Below, in pieces: positions 16,797 through 26,127 of a DNA stretch of 64,000 bases (the first letter of the stretch is position 1; every line of letters starts with the position of its first letter). The translations under genes were made by a program, and so were the position numbers. The notes below the pieces were generated by a model that saw nothing but the letters and a program-made list of their open reading frames with translations, ran no database searches and was not told the DNA's origin. This stretch comes from Herbaspirillum sp. RV1423 (GTDB lineage: Bacteria; Pseudomonadota; Gammaproteobacteria; Burkholderiales; Burkholderiaceae_D): NCBI RefSeq assembly GCF_000577615.1, contig NZ_CBXX010000024.1, forward strand, positions 1-64,000. The letters run 5' to 3'.

Positions 16797-17879
16797 ATGA
16801 ACACATTCAGAAAACTCGGCGCGGCGACCCTGCTGCTGGGCGCCAGCGGCGTCGCGTGCGCCCAATCGAGCGTGACGATCTCGGGCGTCATCGACACCGG
16901 CTTCGGCTACACCACCAACGTCGGCACCGGCACCCAAAGCAAGGTTGGCATGCTCAACAGCATACTCGGCGTCTCCAACGTCGGTTTCCGCGGCAAGGAA
17001 GATCTTGGCGGCGGACTGGCGGCGGTCTTCAATCTGCAAGCCGGCTTCAATCCGACCAACGGAGCGCAATCGGCCAGCGGCCAGTTGTTCTCTCGCAATT
17101 CTCTGGTCGGCCTGGAAAGCGCATCGGGTTCTTTGACCGTCGGCAAACAATGGAATTTCAACGATGACTGGCTGGTCGGCAGCGTATTCAAGGGCGGTTA
17201 CAACTCGGGCGCGATTTTCAAGTTTTCCGAATTCGACGCCGTCAGCGAAATCTACAACAACACCATCAAATACGTCTCGCCGGAATTCGGCGGCTTCCAG
17301 GCCGGCGCCATGTACGGCTTCGGCGAAGCCGCCGGCAGCCTGCGCACCGGCCAGGTCTACAACATCGGCGTGAAATACAGCCAGGGTCCGCTATTCCTCG
17401 GCATCACCTACGACCACGAGCAGGACGGCACCGCGAGCGTGGCCAGCAACGGCAGCGTACTCAAGCTGACCACGCTGGGCGGCAGCTACAGCATCAACGC
17501 GCTCAAGCTGCGTCTCGGCGCCGCCTACAGCGATGTCTCCGGCCCCGGCGTGTTCCAGTCGATACCTTCGTTGCCGACCAGCCGCAAGGCGTATGCCGTC
17601 GAAGCCGGCGTCGACTATGCCTTCACACCCGCCTTCACCGGTTCGGCCGATGCGATCTATCGCAAGAACACCACGCTGTCGAACGACACCAAGGTCTATC
17701 GCCTGCTCGGCATTTACAGCCTGTCCAAGCGCACCAGCCTGATCGCCAACCTGGCCTACCTGAGCAACGGCGACGGCGCCACGGAATCGCTGATCAGCAC
17801 CAACTCGACAGCCATCGGCGGCGGCTACGCCAACCAGCACCAGACCGCGCTGGCGCTCGGCATCCGCCACACCTTCTGA
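16797..17879 (+). CDS. Trimeric general porin, first gene of the importer operon
   Basis: The 360-residue porin starts at ATG 16797 after AGGAAGG. Its signal peptide is TLLLGASGVACAQ, followed by SSVTISGVIDTGFGY. The sequence includes GFRGKEDLGGGLAAVFNLQAGF and ends LALGIRHTF with terminal Phe, diagnostic of BamA-assembled beta barrels. It precedes a branched-chain-type binding protein by 60 bp, so it probably lets the same substrate through the outer membrane. The likely operators ATTGTGCACAAT lie upstream. Confidence 0.9.
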   Translation: MNTFRKLGAATLLLGASGVACAQSSVTISGVIDTGFGYTTNVGTGTQSKVGMLNSILGVSNVGFRGKEDLGGGLAAVFNLQAGFNPTNGAQSASGQLFSRNSLVGLESASGSLTVGKQWNFNDDWLVGSVFKGGYNSGAIFKFSEFDAVSEIYNNTIKYVSPEFGGFQAGAMYGFGEAAGSLRTGQVYNIGVKYSQGPLFLGITYDHEQDGTASVASNGSVLKLTTLGGSYSINALKLRLGAAYSDVSGPGVFQSIPSLPTSRKAYAVEAGVDYAFTPAFTGSADAIYRKNTTLSNDTKVYRLLGIYSLSKRTSLIANLAYLSNGDGATESLISTNSTAIGGGYANQHQTALALGIRHTF

Positions 17880-17938
17880 TGCAGCATCGGTCCTTTGAAT
17901 CCGCTTTTCTGTTTTCACCTTTCCAAACGGGAGTAAAG

Positions 17939-19129
17939 ATGAACAAACGCATGTCCCTGAAAACCCTGGTCGCACTGCCGCTGGCCATGTTCGCCGCGGC
18001 ACCACTGGCCCACGCCGCCGACAATGTCCTGAAGATCGGCGTCAACGGCGTCATGTCGGGCGCCGCAGCATCGTGGGGCCTGGTCAACAAATACTGTGCC
18101 GAGACCACCGCCGAGATGTACAACGCCAAGGGCGGCGTCGATATCGGCGGCAAGAAGTACAAGATCGAAATCGTCGCGCTCGACGACAAGAACGATCCGA
18201 AGATCTCGATTTCCAACGCCGAAAAACTCGCCAGCGACGGCATCAAGTACATCATCGGCCCGAACATCGACACCACCGCGATCGCGGTAAAGCCGGTGAT
18301 GGAACGCGCCAAGGCGATCAACTTCCCCTACGCCTTCTCCAAGGAGTTGTACACCGCGCCGGCCAATTCCTCGGTACTCGGCATGGTCGCTTCCTACCAG
18401 GTCGGTCCGGTGGTCTACAAATACCTGATGGACAAGAAGGGCGTGAAGAGCATTTCCTTCGTCGCGCGCAACGAATCCGACGCCAAGAACCAGCAGGAAG
18501 AGGGCGTGGCCGCTGCCAAGAGCCTGGGGCTGAAGGTGCTGGCCGACAAGGAAAGCTACGAACCGGGCACCACCGACTTCATGCCGATCATGTCCAAACT
18601 CGTGCGCGCCAAACCTGACGCCATCGTATTGTCTGGCGTGGCGCCGTCGGATGCGCCGCTGCTGATCAAGGCCGCGCGCGACCTCGGCTTCAAAGGCCAG
18701 CTATCGACCGAAACGGGGCAGGACGCCAAGATCCTTGAGCAGGTCGCCGGCGAAAAAGCCAACGGCTTCCTCTCGGTCGGCGGCGCGTCGACGCCGGCCA
18801 TCCAGTCGGATTACATGAAGCAGTTCGTCGAGGTTTACAAGAAGCGCGTCGGCGAGTGGAATGACGAAGCCGGCACCAAGGCATATGCACTGGAGCTGAT
18901 CCTGGCCGTGCTGCAAAAAAATCCGAAGGCATTGACCGATGTCGAGCAATTCCGCAAGGAGATGCCGTCATTCAAGATGCCGAATCCATTCGTGAAAGAA
19001 AAGACCACGCTGCAATTCGTCGGCAAGAAAGACTTCGGCCGCCAGTCGCAGGTGGGCGTGCCGCTGGTCGTCAATGCCTATAAGGGCGGCGGCTTTGAAG
19101 CGGTGTATGTGGGACAGGTAGCGAATTGA
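17939..19129 (+). CDS. ABC transporter substrate-binding protein, LivJ/Peripla_BP_6 type
   Basis: The 396-residue precursor starts at ATG 17939 (GGGAG ten bases upstream). Signal peptide: LVALPLAMFAAAPLAHA. The mature part begins DNVLKIGVNGVMSGAAASWG, followed by NAKGGVDIGGKKYKIEIVALDD, which is the usual amino acid/amide-binding fold. Two lobes are expected. It supplies the LivHMGF-type importer encoded next. Substrate is unknown. The adjacent racemase-family gene and porin suggest a small amide, hydantoin-like or other nitrogen compound (inference only). Confidence 0.9.
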   Translation: MNKRMSLKTLVALPLAMFAAAPLAHAADNVLKIGVNGVMSGAAASWGLVNKYCAETTAEMYNAKGGVDIGGKKYKIEIVALDDKNDPKISISNAEKLASDGIKYIIGPNIDTTAIAVKPVMERAKAINFPYAFSKELYTAPANSSVLGMVASYQVGPVVYKYLMDKKGVKSISFVARNESDAKNQQEEGVAAAKSLGLKVLADKESYEPGTTDFMPIMSKLVRAKPDAIVLSGVAPSDAPLLIKAARDLGFKGQLSTETGQDAKILEQVAGEKANGFLSVGGASTPAIQSDYMKQFVEVYKKRVGEWNDEAGTKAYALELILAVLQKNPKALTDVEQFRKEMPSFKMPNPFVKEKTTLQFVGKKDFGRQSQVGVPLVVNAYKGGGFEAVYVGQVAN

Positions 19130-19251
19130 TGCCGCACCGGGCGTTGTTGTACCCCGCCGAGCGCCATCCCTGCGCAAGGCGGATTCAGTAGTAGAAGCAG
19201 GCAGTAACAAGCAGCAAATGCAGTCGCTGTAGAAATAGTCTGTCTCACCCA

Positions 19252-19285
19252 TTGCCCGCACCGGCTTCCCTTCCGGTGCGGGCAA
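19252..19285. promoter_or_regulatory. Perfect 13-bp intercistronic hairpin
   Basis: TTGCCCGCACCGG and CCGGTGCGGGCAA form a perfect stem with an eight-base loop between the binding-protein gene and the first permease gene. It lacks a T-tract, so it more likely protects the upstream message or attenuates than fully terminates. The layout repeats that between gtsA and gtsB. Confidence 0.65.
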
Positions 19286-19330
19286 TACCCTGACTCCATG
19301 CATGCAACAACAGAGGATTCATCAACCGCC

Positions 19331-20197
19331 ATGCTGCAAATCATCATCAACGGACTCATACTCGGCTCGGCCTATGCGCTCATCGCGCTGGGACTGACCA
19401 TGGTCTTCAGCATCATGCGCGTCGTCAACTTCGCGCATGGCCAGATGTACATGCTGGGCGGCTTCGTCATGTACTACCTGTATGGACAATTTGGCTTTCC
19501 GTTCTGGCTGGCGCTGCTGCTTGCGGGCGTAACGCTGGGGCTGATCGGCATGGCCTTCAACCGCTACCTTTTCCAGCCCGTGCTGGCGACATCCAAGCGC
19601 GAAGAAAGCAGCATGCTGATGGCGGTCGGCACCGCCCTGCTGCTGGAGAACGTTGCACTATCGTTATTCGGCGAAAAACAGCGCGGCGTGCCGACGCTGA
19701 TTGACGGCGTGCTGATCCTCAACGACGGCGACGCTTACCTCCCTTACTCCAACCTGGCCGTGGCGGCGCTGTCGATCAGCTTCATCCTCGCGCTGCTGCT
19801 GTTCGTTCAGTTCACCAAACCCGGCCGCGCGCTGCGCGCCGTCGCGCAAGACAAGGAAGCTGCGCTGCTGCAAGGCGTCAACGTGAAGTTCATCACCACG
19901 ATGGGCTTCGCCATCGGCGCGGCGCTGGCCGGCATCGCGGGCGGCCTGCTGGTGACGCTGTACGGCGTCAACGCCGGCGTCGGCACCAACATCTCGACCA
20001 AGGCTTTCATCATGATCATGATCGGCGGCGCCGGCGTGACCTCGGGCGCGATCGTCGGCGGCTTCGTGCTCGGCATGGCCGAAGCGGTAGGCTACGACAT
20101 GCTGCCGAGCAGCATGACTTACCTGCTGATCTTCGTCGCCATGATCGTATTCCTGATCTTCAAGCCGAACGGCCTGTTCGGCAAACCCTGGGGCTGA
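19331..20197 (+). CDS. Branched-chain-type ABC permease, LivH family
   Basis: The 288-residue inner membrane permease begins at ATG 19331, giving MLQIIINGLILGSAYALIAL, the canonical LivH N-terminus; an in-frame ATG at 19298 would add 11 polar residues. About eight membrane segments are predicted. The conserved GRALRAVAQDKEAALLQGVN loop contacts the ATPases, and the C-terminus ends FKPNGLFGKPWG. It pairs with the LivM-type protein two bases downstream. Confidence 0.9.
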   Translation: MLQIIINGLILGSAYALIALGLTMVFSIMRVVNFAHGQMYMLGGFVMYYLYGQFGFPFWLALLLAGVTLGLIGMAFNRYLFQPVLATSKREESSMLMAVGTALLLENVALSLFGEKQRGVPTLIDGVLILNDGDAYLPYSNLAVAALSISFILALLLFVQFTKPGRALRAVAQDKEAALLQGVNVKFITTMGFAIGAALAGIAGGLLVTLYGVNAGVGTNISTKAFIMIMIGGAGVTSGAIVGGFVLGMAEAVGYDMLPSSMTYLLIFVAMIVFLIFKPNGLFGKPWG

Positions 20198-20199
20198 CC

Positions 20200-21192
20200 A
20201 TGACCGCATCCATTACCTCTTCCCTGCTTTCGCGAGGCTCCATGAAGCGCGATAAACGCCGCGACTTCTCGGTAATCCTGCTGGTACTCGGCGCGCTACT
20301 GGTACTGCCGCTGAGCATCGGCCACTCACGCTACCTGATGTCGGTGCTGATGAATTGCGCCGGCGTCGCGGTCATCGCCAGCGGCGTATGGCTGACCTTC
20401 TGCATCGGCCGCATCAACATCTGCCAGGCCGGGTTCGCGCTGATCGGCGGCTACGTCACGGCGATCCTGATCGCCAAGGCCGGCCTCAGTTTCTGGATCG
20501 CGCTGCCCCTGTCGTGCCTGGTGTCGGCGCTGTGCGGCGCGCTGATCGGCAGCGTCATCCTCAAGCTCAAGGGCATCTATTTCTCGATGCTGACGATTTG
20601 CCTGACCGAAGCGATCCGGCTGGCCTTCCTCAACGGCGGCGATCTGACGCAAGGCTCCAAGGGCATCACCGGTCTGCCGCAACCGTTCGCGGGCGACTCC
20701 GCGCTGCCGCTGTACTACCTCGGCGTGGTGCTGCTGGCGGTCGCGCTCGCGGTGGTCTGGCGCGTGCACTATTCACGCCTGGGCGGCATCTTCCGCGCCA
20801 TGCGCCTCAATGAAGACCTGGCCGAGAGTTTCGGCGTCAACGTCTGGCGCTATCGCATCATGGCCTTCGCCATCGCCTGCGCGCTGGGCGGCCTGGGCGG
20901 CAGCTACTTCGCGGTATTCACGCAGAGCGTGTACCCGCAAAGCTTCACGGTCGAGCACAGCATCTACTACATGTTGTTCTGCTTCCTCGGCGGACTGGAG
21001 TATGTCAGCGGCGCCATGATAGGCGCGTTCGCGCTGACCATCCTGTTCGAACTGTTGCAGGATTTCCAGCAATATCAGTCGCTGATTTATGGCGTGCTGA
21101 TGATCGTCGTCATGCTGACGCTGCCGAACGGCCTGATGGCGCTGCGCGGTTTCCCGTTCGCGGCACGGTTCCGCCAAGGAGCGGTGGAATGA
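20200..21192 (+). CDS. Branched-chain-type ABC permease, LivM family
   Basis: The 330-residue permease has a polar N-terminus of about 25 residues and then about nine membrane segments. The LivM coupling segment reads GGIFRAMRLNEDLAESFGVNVWRYR near residue 195-220. It ends LPNGLMALRGF. The stop overlaps the next start (ATGA), so translation is coupled. A second ATG at 20242 is a possible alternative start. Confidence 0.9.
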   Translation: MTASITSSLLSRGSMKRDKRRDFSVILLVLGALLVLPLSIGHSRYLMSVLMNCAGVAVIASGVWLTFCIGRINICQAGFALIGGYVTAILIAKAGLSFWIALPLSCLVSALCGALIGSVILKLKGIYFSMLTICLTEAIRLAFLNGGDLTQGSKGITGLPQPFAGDSALPLYYLGVVLLAVALAVVWRVHYSRLGGIFRAMRLNEDLAESFGVNVWRYRIMAFAIACALGGLGGSYFAVFTQSVYPQSFTVEHSIYYMLFCFLGGLEYVSGAMIGAFALTILFELLQDFQQYQSLIYGVLMIVVMLTLPNGLMALRGFPFAARFRQGAVE

Positions 21193-21980
21193 GCGCGCGG
21201 ATCATCCTCGAAGCCAGCGGCCTGAGCAAACGCTTCGGCGGCCTGCTGGCCAACGACAACGTGTCGCTCTCGCTGGGTACGGAAACCGGCACGATCACCT
21301 CGGTGATCGGGCCCAACGGCGCCGGCAAGAGCACCTTCTTCAAGATGCTGGCCGGTTTCTGCACGCCCACCGCTGGCAAGGTGCGCCTGTTCGGCGAGGA
21401 CATCACCGGCCTGACACCGCACAAGATCTCCGCCCGCGGATTAGTGCGCACGTTCCAGGAAACCACGATCTTCCCGGAACTGAGCGCGCTCGAGCACGTC
21501 GCCCTCGCCCGCCAGCTATCGCGTACGGCCAGCGACATGCAGGTGTTCGCCAACACAGCCTCGGCGCGCCGCGACGAAGAGCGCATGCGTTCCGACGCGC
21601 TCGACATCCTGCGCTTCCTCGATCTCGACGGCGTTGCCGACAGCGTCGCCAAGACCTTGCCGCACGGTTACCTGCGCCTGCTCGGCATCGCCATGGGCAT
21701 GGCGGCCGGTCCGAAGGTTCTGCTGCTCGACGAACCTTACGCCGGACTCAATCCCGATGAAACAGACCGCGCCGTTGAACTGACGCGCAAGATCGCCGCC
21801 AGCGGCGTTTCCATTCTGCTGGTGGAACACGACATGAAAGCCGTCATGAAAATCTCCGACCACATCCATGTCCTCTACTTCGGCAAGAAAATCGCCGAAG
21901 GCAATCCCGAACAGATCCGCAACAACGAGCAAGTGATCGAAGCCTACCTTGGCAAGGAAGACGAGGACCTCGGACTATGA
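21189..21980 (+). CDS. ABC transporter ATPase, LivG family
   Basis: The 263-residue ATPase shows Walker [10 protein letters not shown] (about 41-49), Walker B KVLLLDEPYAGLNPDE and H-loop VEHDMKAV, with the LivG-type RTFQE after Walker A. The signature region reads LPHGYLRLLGIAMGMA, which departs from the consensus LSGGQ (here PHGYLR in place of SGGQQR); many LivG proteins read LPYGQQRRLEIARAL, so this is a further drift worth noting. It overlaps livM and livF-type genes by four bases each. Confidence 0.88.
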   Translation: MSARIILEASGLSKRFGGLLANDNVSLSLGTETGTITSVIGPNGAGKSTFFKMLAGFCTPTAGKVRLFGEDITGLTPHKISARGLVRTFQETTIFPELSALEHVALARQLSRTASDMQVFANTASARRDEERMRSDALDILRFLDLDGVADSVAKTLPHGYLRLLGIAMGMAAGPKVLLLDEPYAGLNPDETDRAVELTRKIAASGVSILLVEHDMKAVMKISDHIHVLYFGKKIAEGNPEQIRNNEQVIEAYLGKEDEDLGL

Positions 21981-22756
21981 ACGCAACATTGGAAACTGCT
22001 GCGTCCGGCGCAGCCACAACAGCAAACACAGCCGCGCTCGCCATCCCGCATCTGCAACTGCAGAACGTCTCGCTCAACTACGGCCAGGTGCGCGCGCTGC
22101 AGGACGTCAGCCTGCGCATCGATCAGGGCAGCGTGGTGGCGCTGATCGGCGCCAACGGAGCAGGCAAGTCGTCGACGCTGCGCGCCGTCACCGGGCTGTC
22201 GCCGATCTGCGGCGGCAAGGTGCTGCTCAACGGCAGCGACGTCACCGGCACTTCGGCGCACAAGCTGGTCGAACAGGGCGTAGCGATGGTGCCGGAAGGC
22301 CGCCGCGTATTCCCTTTCATGTCGATCAAGGACAACCTGCTGATGGGCGCCTACACGCGCTCGGACAAGGGCGGCATCGCGGCGGACCTGGACAAGGTGC
22401 TGACGCGATTCCCGCGCCTGAAGGAACGCTTCGGCCAGCAGGCGTCGAGTTTGTCGGGCGGCGAGCAGCAGATGGTCGCGATCGGGCGCGCGCTGATGGC
22501 GCGTCCGTGCCTGCTGCTGCTCGACGAACCGTCGCTCGGCATCGCGCCCCAATTCATCCGCCTGATCGCGCGCACCATCCTCGAAATCAACCGCGACGAA
22601 GGCGTCACCATCATGCTGGTCGAACAGAATAGCCGCATGGCGCTGATGATCTCGCGCTACGCCTACATCCTCGCGACCGGACGCATCGAACTGGAGGGCG
22701 CGTCGCGCGAGCTGCTCGACCACCCCGACATCAAGCGCCTCTATCTTGGCGCCTGA
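21977..22756 (+). CDS. ABC transporter ATPase, LivF family
   Basis: The 259-residue ATPase has Walker A GANGAGKSS (about 58-66), signature LSGGEQQM, Walker B LLLLDEPSLGIAP and H-loop VEQNSRMAL, with the LivF-type VPEGRRVFPFMS motif. An N-terminal extension of about 25 residues rich in Ala and Thr precedes the domain. It forms the ATPase heterodimer with the LivG-type neighbour. Confidence 0.92.
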   Translation: MNATLETAASGAATTANTAALAIPHLQLQNVSLNYGQVRALQDVSLRIDQGSVVALIGANGAGKSSTLRAVTGLSPICGGKVLLNGSDVTGTSAHKLVEQGVAMVPEGRRVFPFMSIKDNLLMGAYTRSDKGGIAADLDKVLTRFPRLKERFGQQASSLSGGEQQMVAIGRALMARPCLLLLDEPSLGIAPQFIRLIARTILEINRDEGVTIMLVEQNSRMALMISRYAYILATGRIELEGASRELLDHPDIKRLYLGA

Positions 22757-22780
22757 GGTAGACAACAACTGCGAGACAAC

Positions 22781-23488
22781 GTGAAAATCAATATCGTCAA
22801 TCCCAACACCACCGCCAGCATGACCGCCAAGATCGGCGATTGCGCGCGGCAGGCCGCTTCGCCAGGCACTGAAATCCAGGCCTGCAACCCGGCCAGCGGC
22901 CCGGTCTCGATCGAAGGCCATTACGACGAAGCCATGTGCCTGCCCGGCCTGCTGGCCGAAATCCGCCGCGCCGAAAACGCCGGCGCCGATGCGCACATCA
23001 TTGCGTGTTTCGGCGACCCGGGTCTCGACGCCGCGCGCGAAATCGCCCGCGGTCCGGTGTTCGGCATCGCCGAAGCGGCCATGCACGCCGCCAGTTTCGT
23101 CGGCAAACATTTCAGCATCGTCACCACGCTCGGCAGGACCCGCAGCATCGCAGCCCATCTGGCCGAACGCTACGGCATGCAACGCTTCTGCCGCAACATC
23201 CGCGCCTGCGAAATCGCCGTGCTCGAACTGGAGAACCCTGCGTCGCAGGCTTACGCCTCCATCATGCAGGAATGCCGTCTCGCGCTGGCCAAGGACGACG
23301 TCGACTGCATCGTACTCGGTTGCGCCGGCATGGCCGATCTCTGCCAAGCCATCGGCAAGGAGCTCGGCGTGCCGGTAATCGACGGGGTCAGCGCGGCGGT
23401 GACCTTTGCCGAAGGCCTCGTCAGGCTCGGGCTGCACACCAGCAAGCGCGGAGACTGGAACTATCCGCTGCCCAAGCAATACCTCTGA
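22781..23488 (+). CDS. Asp/Glu/hydantoin racemase-family protein (hydantoin or allantoin racemase-like)
   Basis: The 235-residue cytoplasmic enzyme starts at GTG 22781, giving the typical MKINIVNPNTTASM N-terminus of the hydantoin racemase group. Two Cys expected as the acid/base pair are present: IIACFGDPGLDAARE (about residue 74) and IVLGCAGMADL (about 180). It is the last gene of the porin-importer operon, 24 bp after livF, and implies that the imported molecule has a stereocentre next to an acidic CH, such as a hydantoin, allantoin or amino acid derivative (inference). No hydantoinase or carbamoylase gene is nearby. Confidence 0.82.
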   Translation: MKINIVNPNTTASMTAKIGDCARQAASPGTEIQACNPASGPVSIEGHYDEAMCLPGLLAEIRRAENAGADAHIIACFGDPGLDAAREIARGPVFGIAEAAMHAASFVGKHFSIVTTLGRTRSIAAHLAERYGMQRFCRNIRACEIAVLELENPASQAYASIMQECRLALAKDDVDCIVLGCAGMADLCQAIGKELGVPVIDGVSAAVTFAEGLVRLGLHTSKRGDWNYPLPKQYL

Positions 23489-23585
23489 GATATTTCTGAA
23501 AAGCGGCGCCCACCCAGCCGGACCCGGCTCGTGGCGTCGGGCGATCCGACGTCGCCTCGGCCGATATTGACCTGATCCAAGCGTT

Positions 23586-23630
23586 CAGTGGATCTGACTG
23601 AAGCAGATCAACAGATCAATAGATCCACTG
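23586..23630. repeat. Perfect 10-bp inverted repeat between convergent genes
   Basis: CAGTGGATCT (23586-23595) and AGATCCACTG (23621-23630) can form a stem with a 25-base loop, which itself contains two AGATCA copies. It lies between the convergent racemase and chemoreceptor genes and may act as a terminator, though there is no T-tract. Confidence 0.4.
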
Positions 23631-23643
23631 CATCGAGGGGATC

Positions 23644-25236
23644 TCAGCCCTTGTAAATCCCACAGCCGATGACAAGACCGTTGATCTCTTCAATATAAGT
23701 GGTTTTTTCTTCCAATATCGCTGTCACCGGATTGGGCCACCGATAGTCGATCCATCCTTTTCCTGCGCTTTTCGCCGTATCCACAAAATGCTTGATGAAG
23801 AGCTTGCCGTCCGCGTCTTTCAGATCGATCAGATTGCGTCCGATCAGCTTGGCATTTTCGCCGTGCGCGAGCGTGTTGCCGTCGAGGTCGATGACATTGA
23901 TATAGAGATCTCGTTGCTTGAACTCCGGCGCTGGGCGGCTGAAATCCTGAAGTGCGGCTTCCTTGCCTTTCTGTCTCACGTGCTGCACCGCTCGCTGGAC
24001 CATGGACACAGCGTCTTGAGCATGATTTTCCAGTCTAAACGCGCTGACAGATTGCGCCAGCGACGTCGCCAGCTCCTGCATCTTCATTGCGGATGATGCA
24101 GCCTGTTCGACCATGGCTGCATTTTTTTGCGTCATTTGATCCATTTGTGTCACCGCCTGATTGATCTCGGCGATACCGCTGCTCTGTTCTTTACTGGCTT
24201 GAGTTATCTCGACAATGATGCGTTCGACATGCTGCACTGAATCAACGATCTCCAGTATTGTGCTGCCTGCTTGATCAGCCAGCGCATTGCCGCTCTGTAC
24301 TTTCTGCACCGAGTCGTTGATCAATAATTTTATCTCTCTTGCAGCGACAGCCGAACGCTGCGCCAGGTTGCGCACTTCCGAAGCTACCACGGCAAAGCCC
24401 CGTCCCTGCTCACCTGCGCGCGCAGCTTCCACCGAAGCGTTCAGCGCGAGAATATTGGTCTGGAAAGCGATGCCATCGATGACTCCGATGATATCCACTA
24501 TCTTGCGCGACGAATCGTTGATCGAACCCATGGTCTCAAGTACCTGACTTACCACTTGCCCGCCTTTAGCGGCAAATCGAGAGGCTGCTTCGACGATCTG
24601 ATTGGCGCGCATGGCATGATCGGCATTCTGCGTTACGGTAGCGGTCAGTTGCTCCATTGACGCAGCGGTCTGCTCCAATGAACTCGCCTGCGCTTCTGTG
24701 CGTGAAGACAGCTCACTGTTACCCAATGCAATCTCGCTGGACGCGCCGGAAATCACCTGCGTGCTGGAACGGACCTCCCCGACTATTTTCAGCAAACTCT
24801 GATTCATGGCCGATAGTGCACGCAGCAATTCGGTGATCTCGTCACGGCCGACAACAGTCACTTGGGACGATAGGTCGCCTGTCGCGACGCGTCGGGCAAT
24901 GGATACTGCGGCTTGCAACGGCGAAGTGATGCTGCGGCTAAGCCGCCATACAACAATACCGCAAATCAAAATGAGAGCGATGCTGCTGACGACGGCCAAT
25001 TTCGCCAGTACATGGTAGGCCGCATCGGAATTGGCCAATGCCGCAGCAATGGCATTCCTGTGCAAAGGAGACAGATCCCTCGCGATGTGTCCGAGCTGCG
25101 CCGACAATCCGCTTTGCAATGAAGAAACCTGAACGGAAATCGCAATGCCGACTACGGCCACCAGTGCAAACAGCAGGACGAATCCGCCGCTTAGACGCAA
25201 ACCAATCGAAAACTGACGCAAGTTCATTTTTCTCAC
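23644..25236 (-). CDS. Methyl-accepting chemotaxis protein with C-terminal Cache-like domain
   Basis: The 530-residue chemoreceptor has TM1 (about 12-34), a periplasmic loop of only about 45 residues, TM2 (about 78-98), a HAMP domain (WRLSRSITSPLQAAVSIARRVATGDL) and the MCP signalling domain whose hairpin tip reads IAFQTNILALNASVEAARAGEQGRGFAVVASEVR. After it, residues about 425-530 (DLYINVIDLDGNTLAHGENAKLIGRN; GKGWIDYRWPNP; YIEEINGLVIGCGIYKG) look like a single Cache domain. Cache domains usually lie in the periplasm before TM2; here the position predicts a cytoplasmic sensor. The usual 4HB ligand domain is absent and there is no C-terminal NWETF-type pentapeptide. It is not near any che gene. 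Confidence 0.9.
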   Translation of the reverse strand: MRKMNLRQFSIGLRLSGGFVLLFALVAVVGIAISVQVSSLQSGLSAQLGHIARDLSPLHRNAIAAALANSDAAYHVLAKLAVVSSIALILICGIVVWRLSRSITSPLQAAVSIARRVATGDLSSQVTVVGRDEITELLRALSAMNQSLLKIVGEVRSSTQVISGASSEIALGNSELSSRTEAQASSLEQTAASMEQLTATVTQNADHAMRANQIVEAASRFAAKGGQVVSQVLETMGSINDSSRKIVDIIGVIDGIAFQTNILALNASVEAARAGEQGRGFAVVASEVRNLAQRSAVAAREIKLLINDSVQKVQSGNALADQAGSTILEIVDSVQHVERIIVEITQASKEQSSGIAEINQAVTQMDQMTQKNAAMVEQAASSAMKMQELATSLAQSVSAFRLENHAQDAVSMVQRAVQHVRQKGKEAALQDFSRPAPEFKQRDLYINVIDLDGNTLAHGENAKLIGRNLIDLKDADGKLFIKHFVDTAKSAGKGWIDYRWPNPVTAILEEKTTYIEEINGLVIGCGIYKG

Positions 25237-25356
25237 TCCCTCATTGCAGCTTGTTCTCTTAGCTTTTTTCGATCGCAGTTCGTTTCGTTGTTGATTGCGC
25301 GTTCTTGATTACTCATTTTCCGATGATCTTTTCTGCGATAATTTTCTTGCCTGGCT

Positions 25357-26123
<767 letters not shown>

Positions 26124-26127
<4 letters not shown>

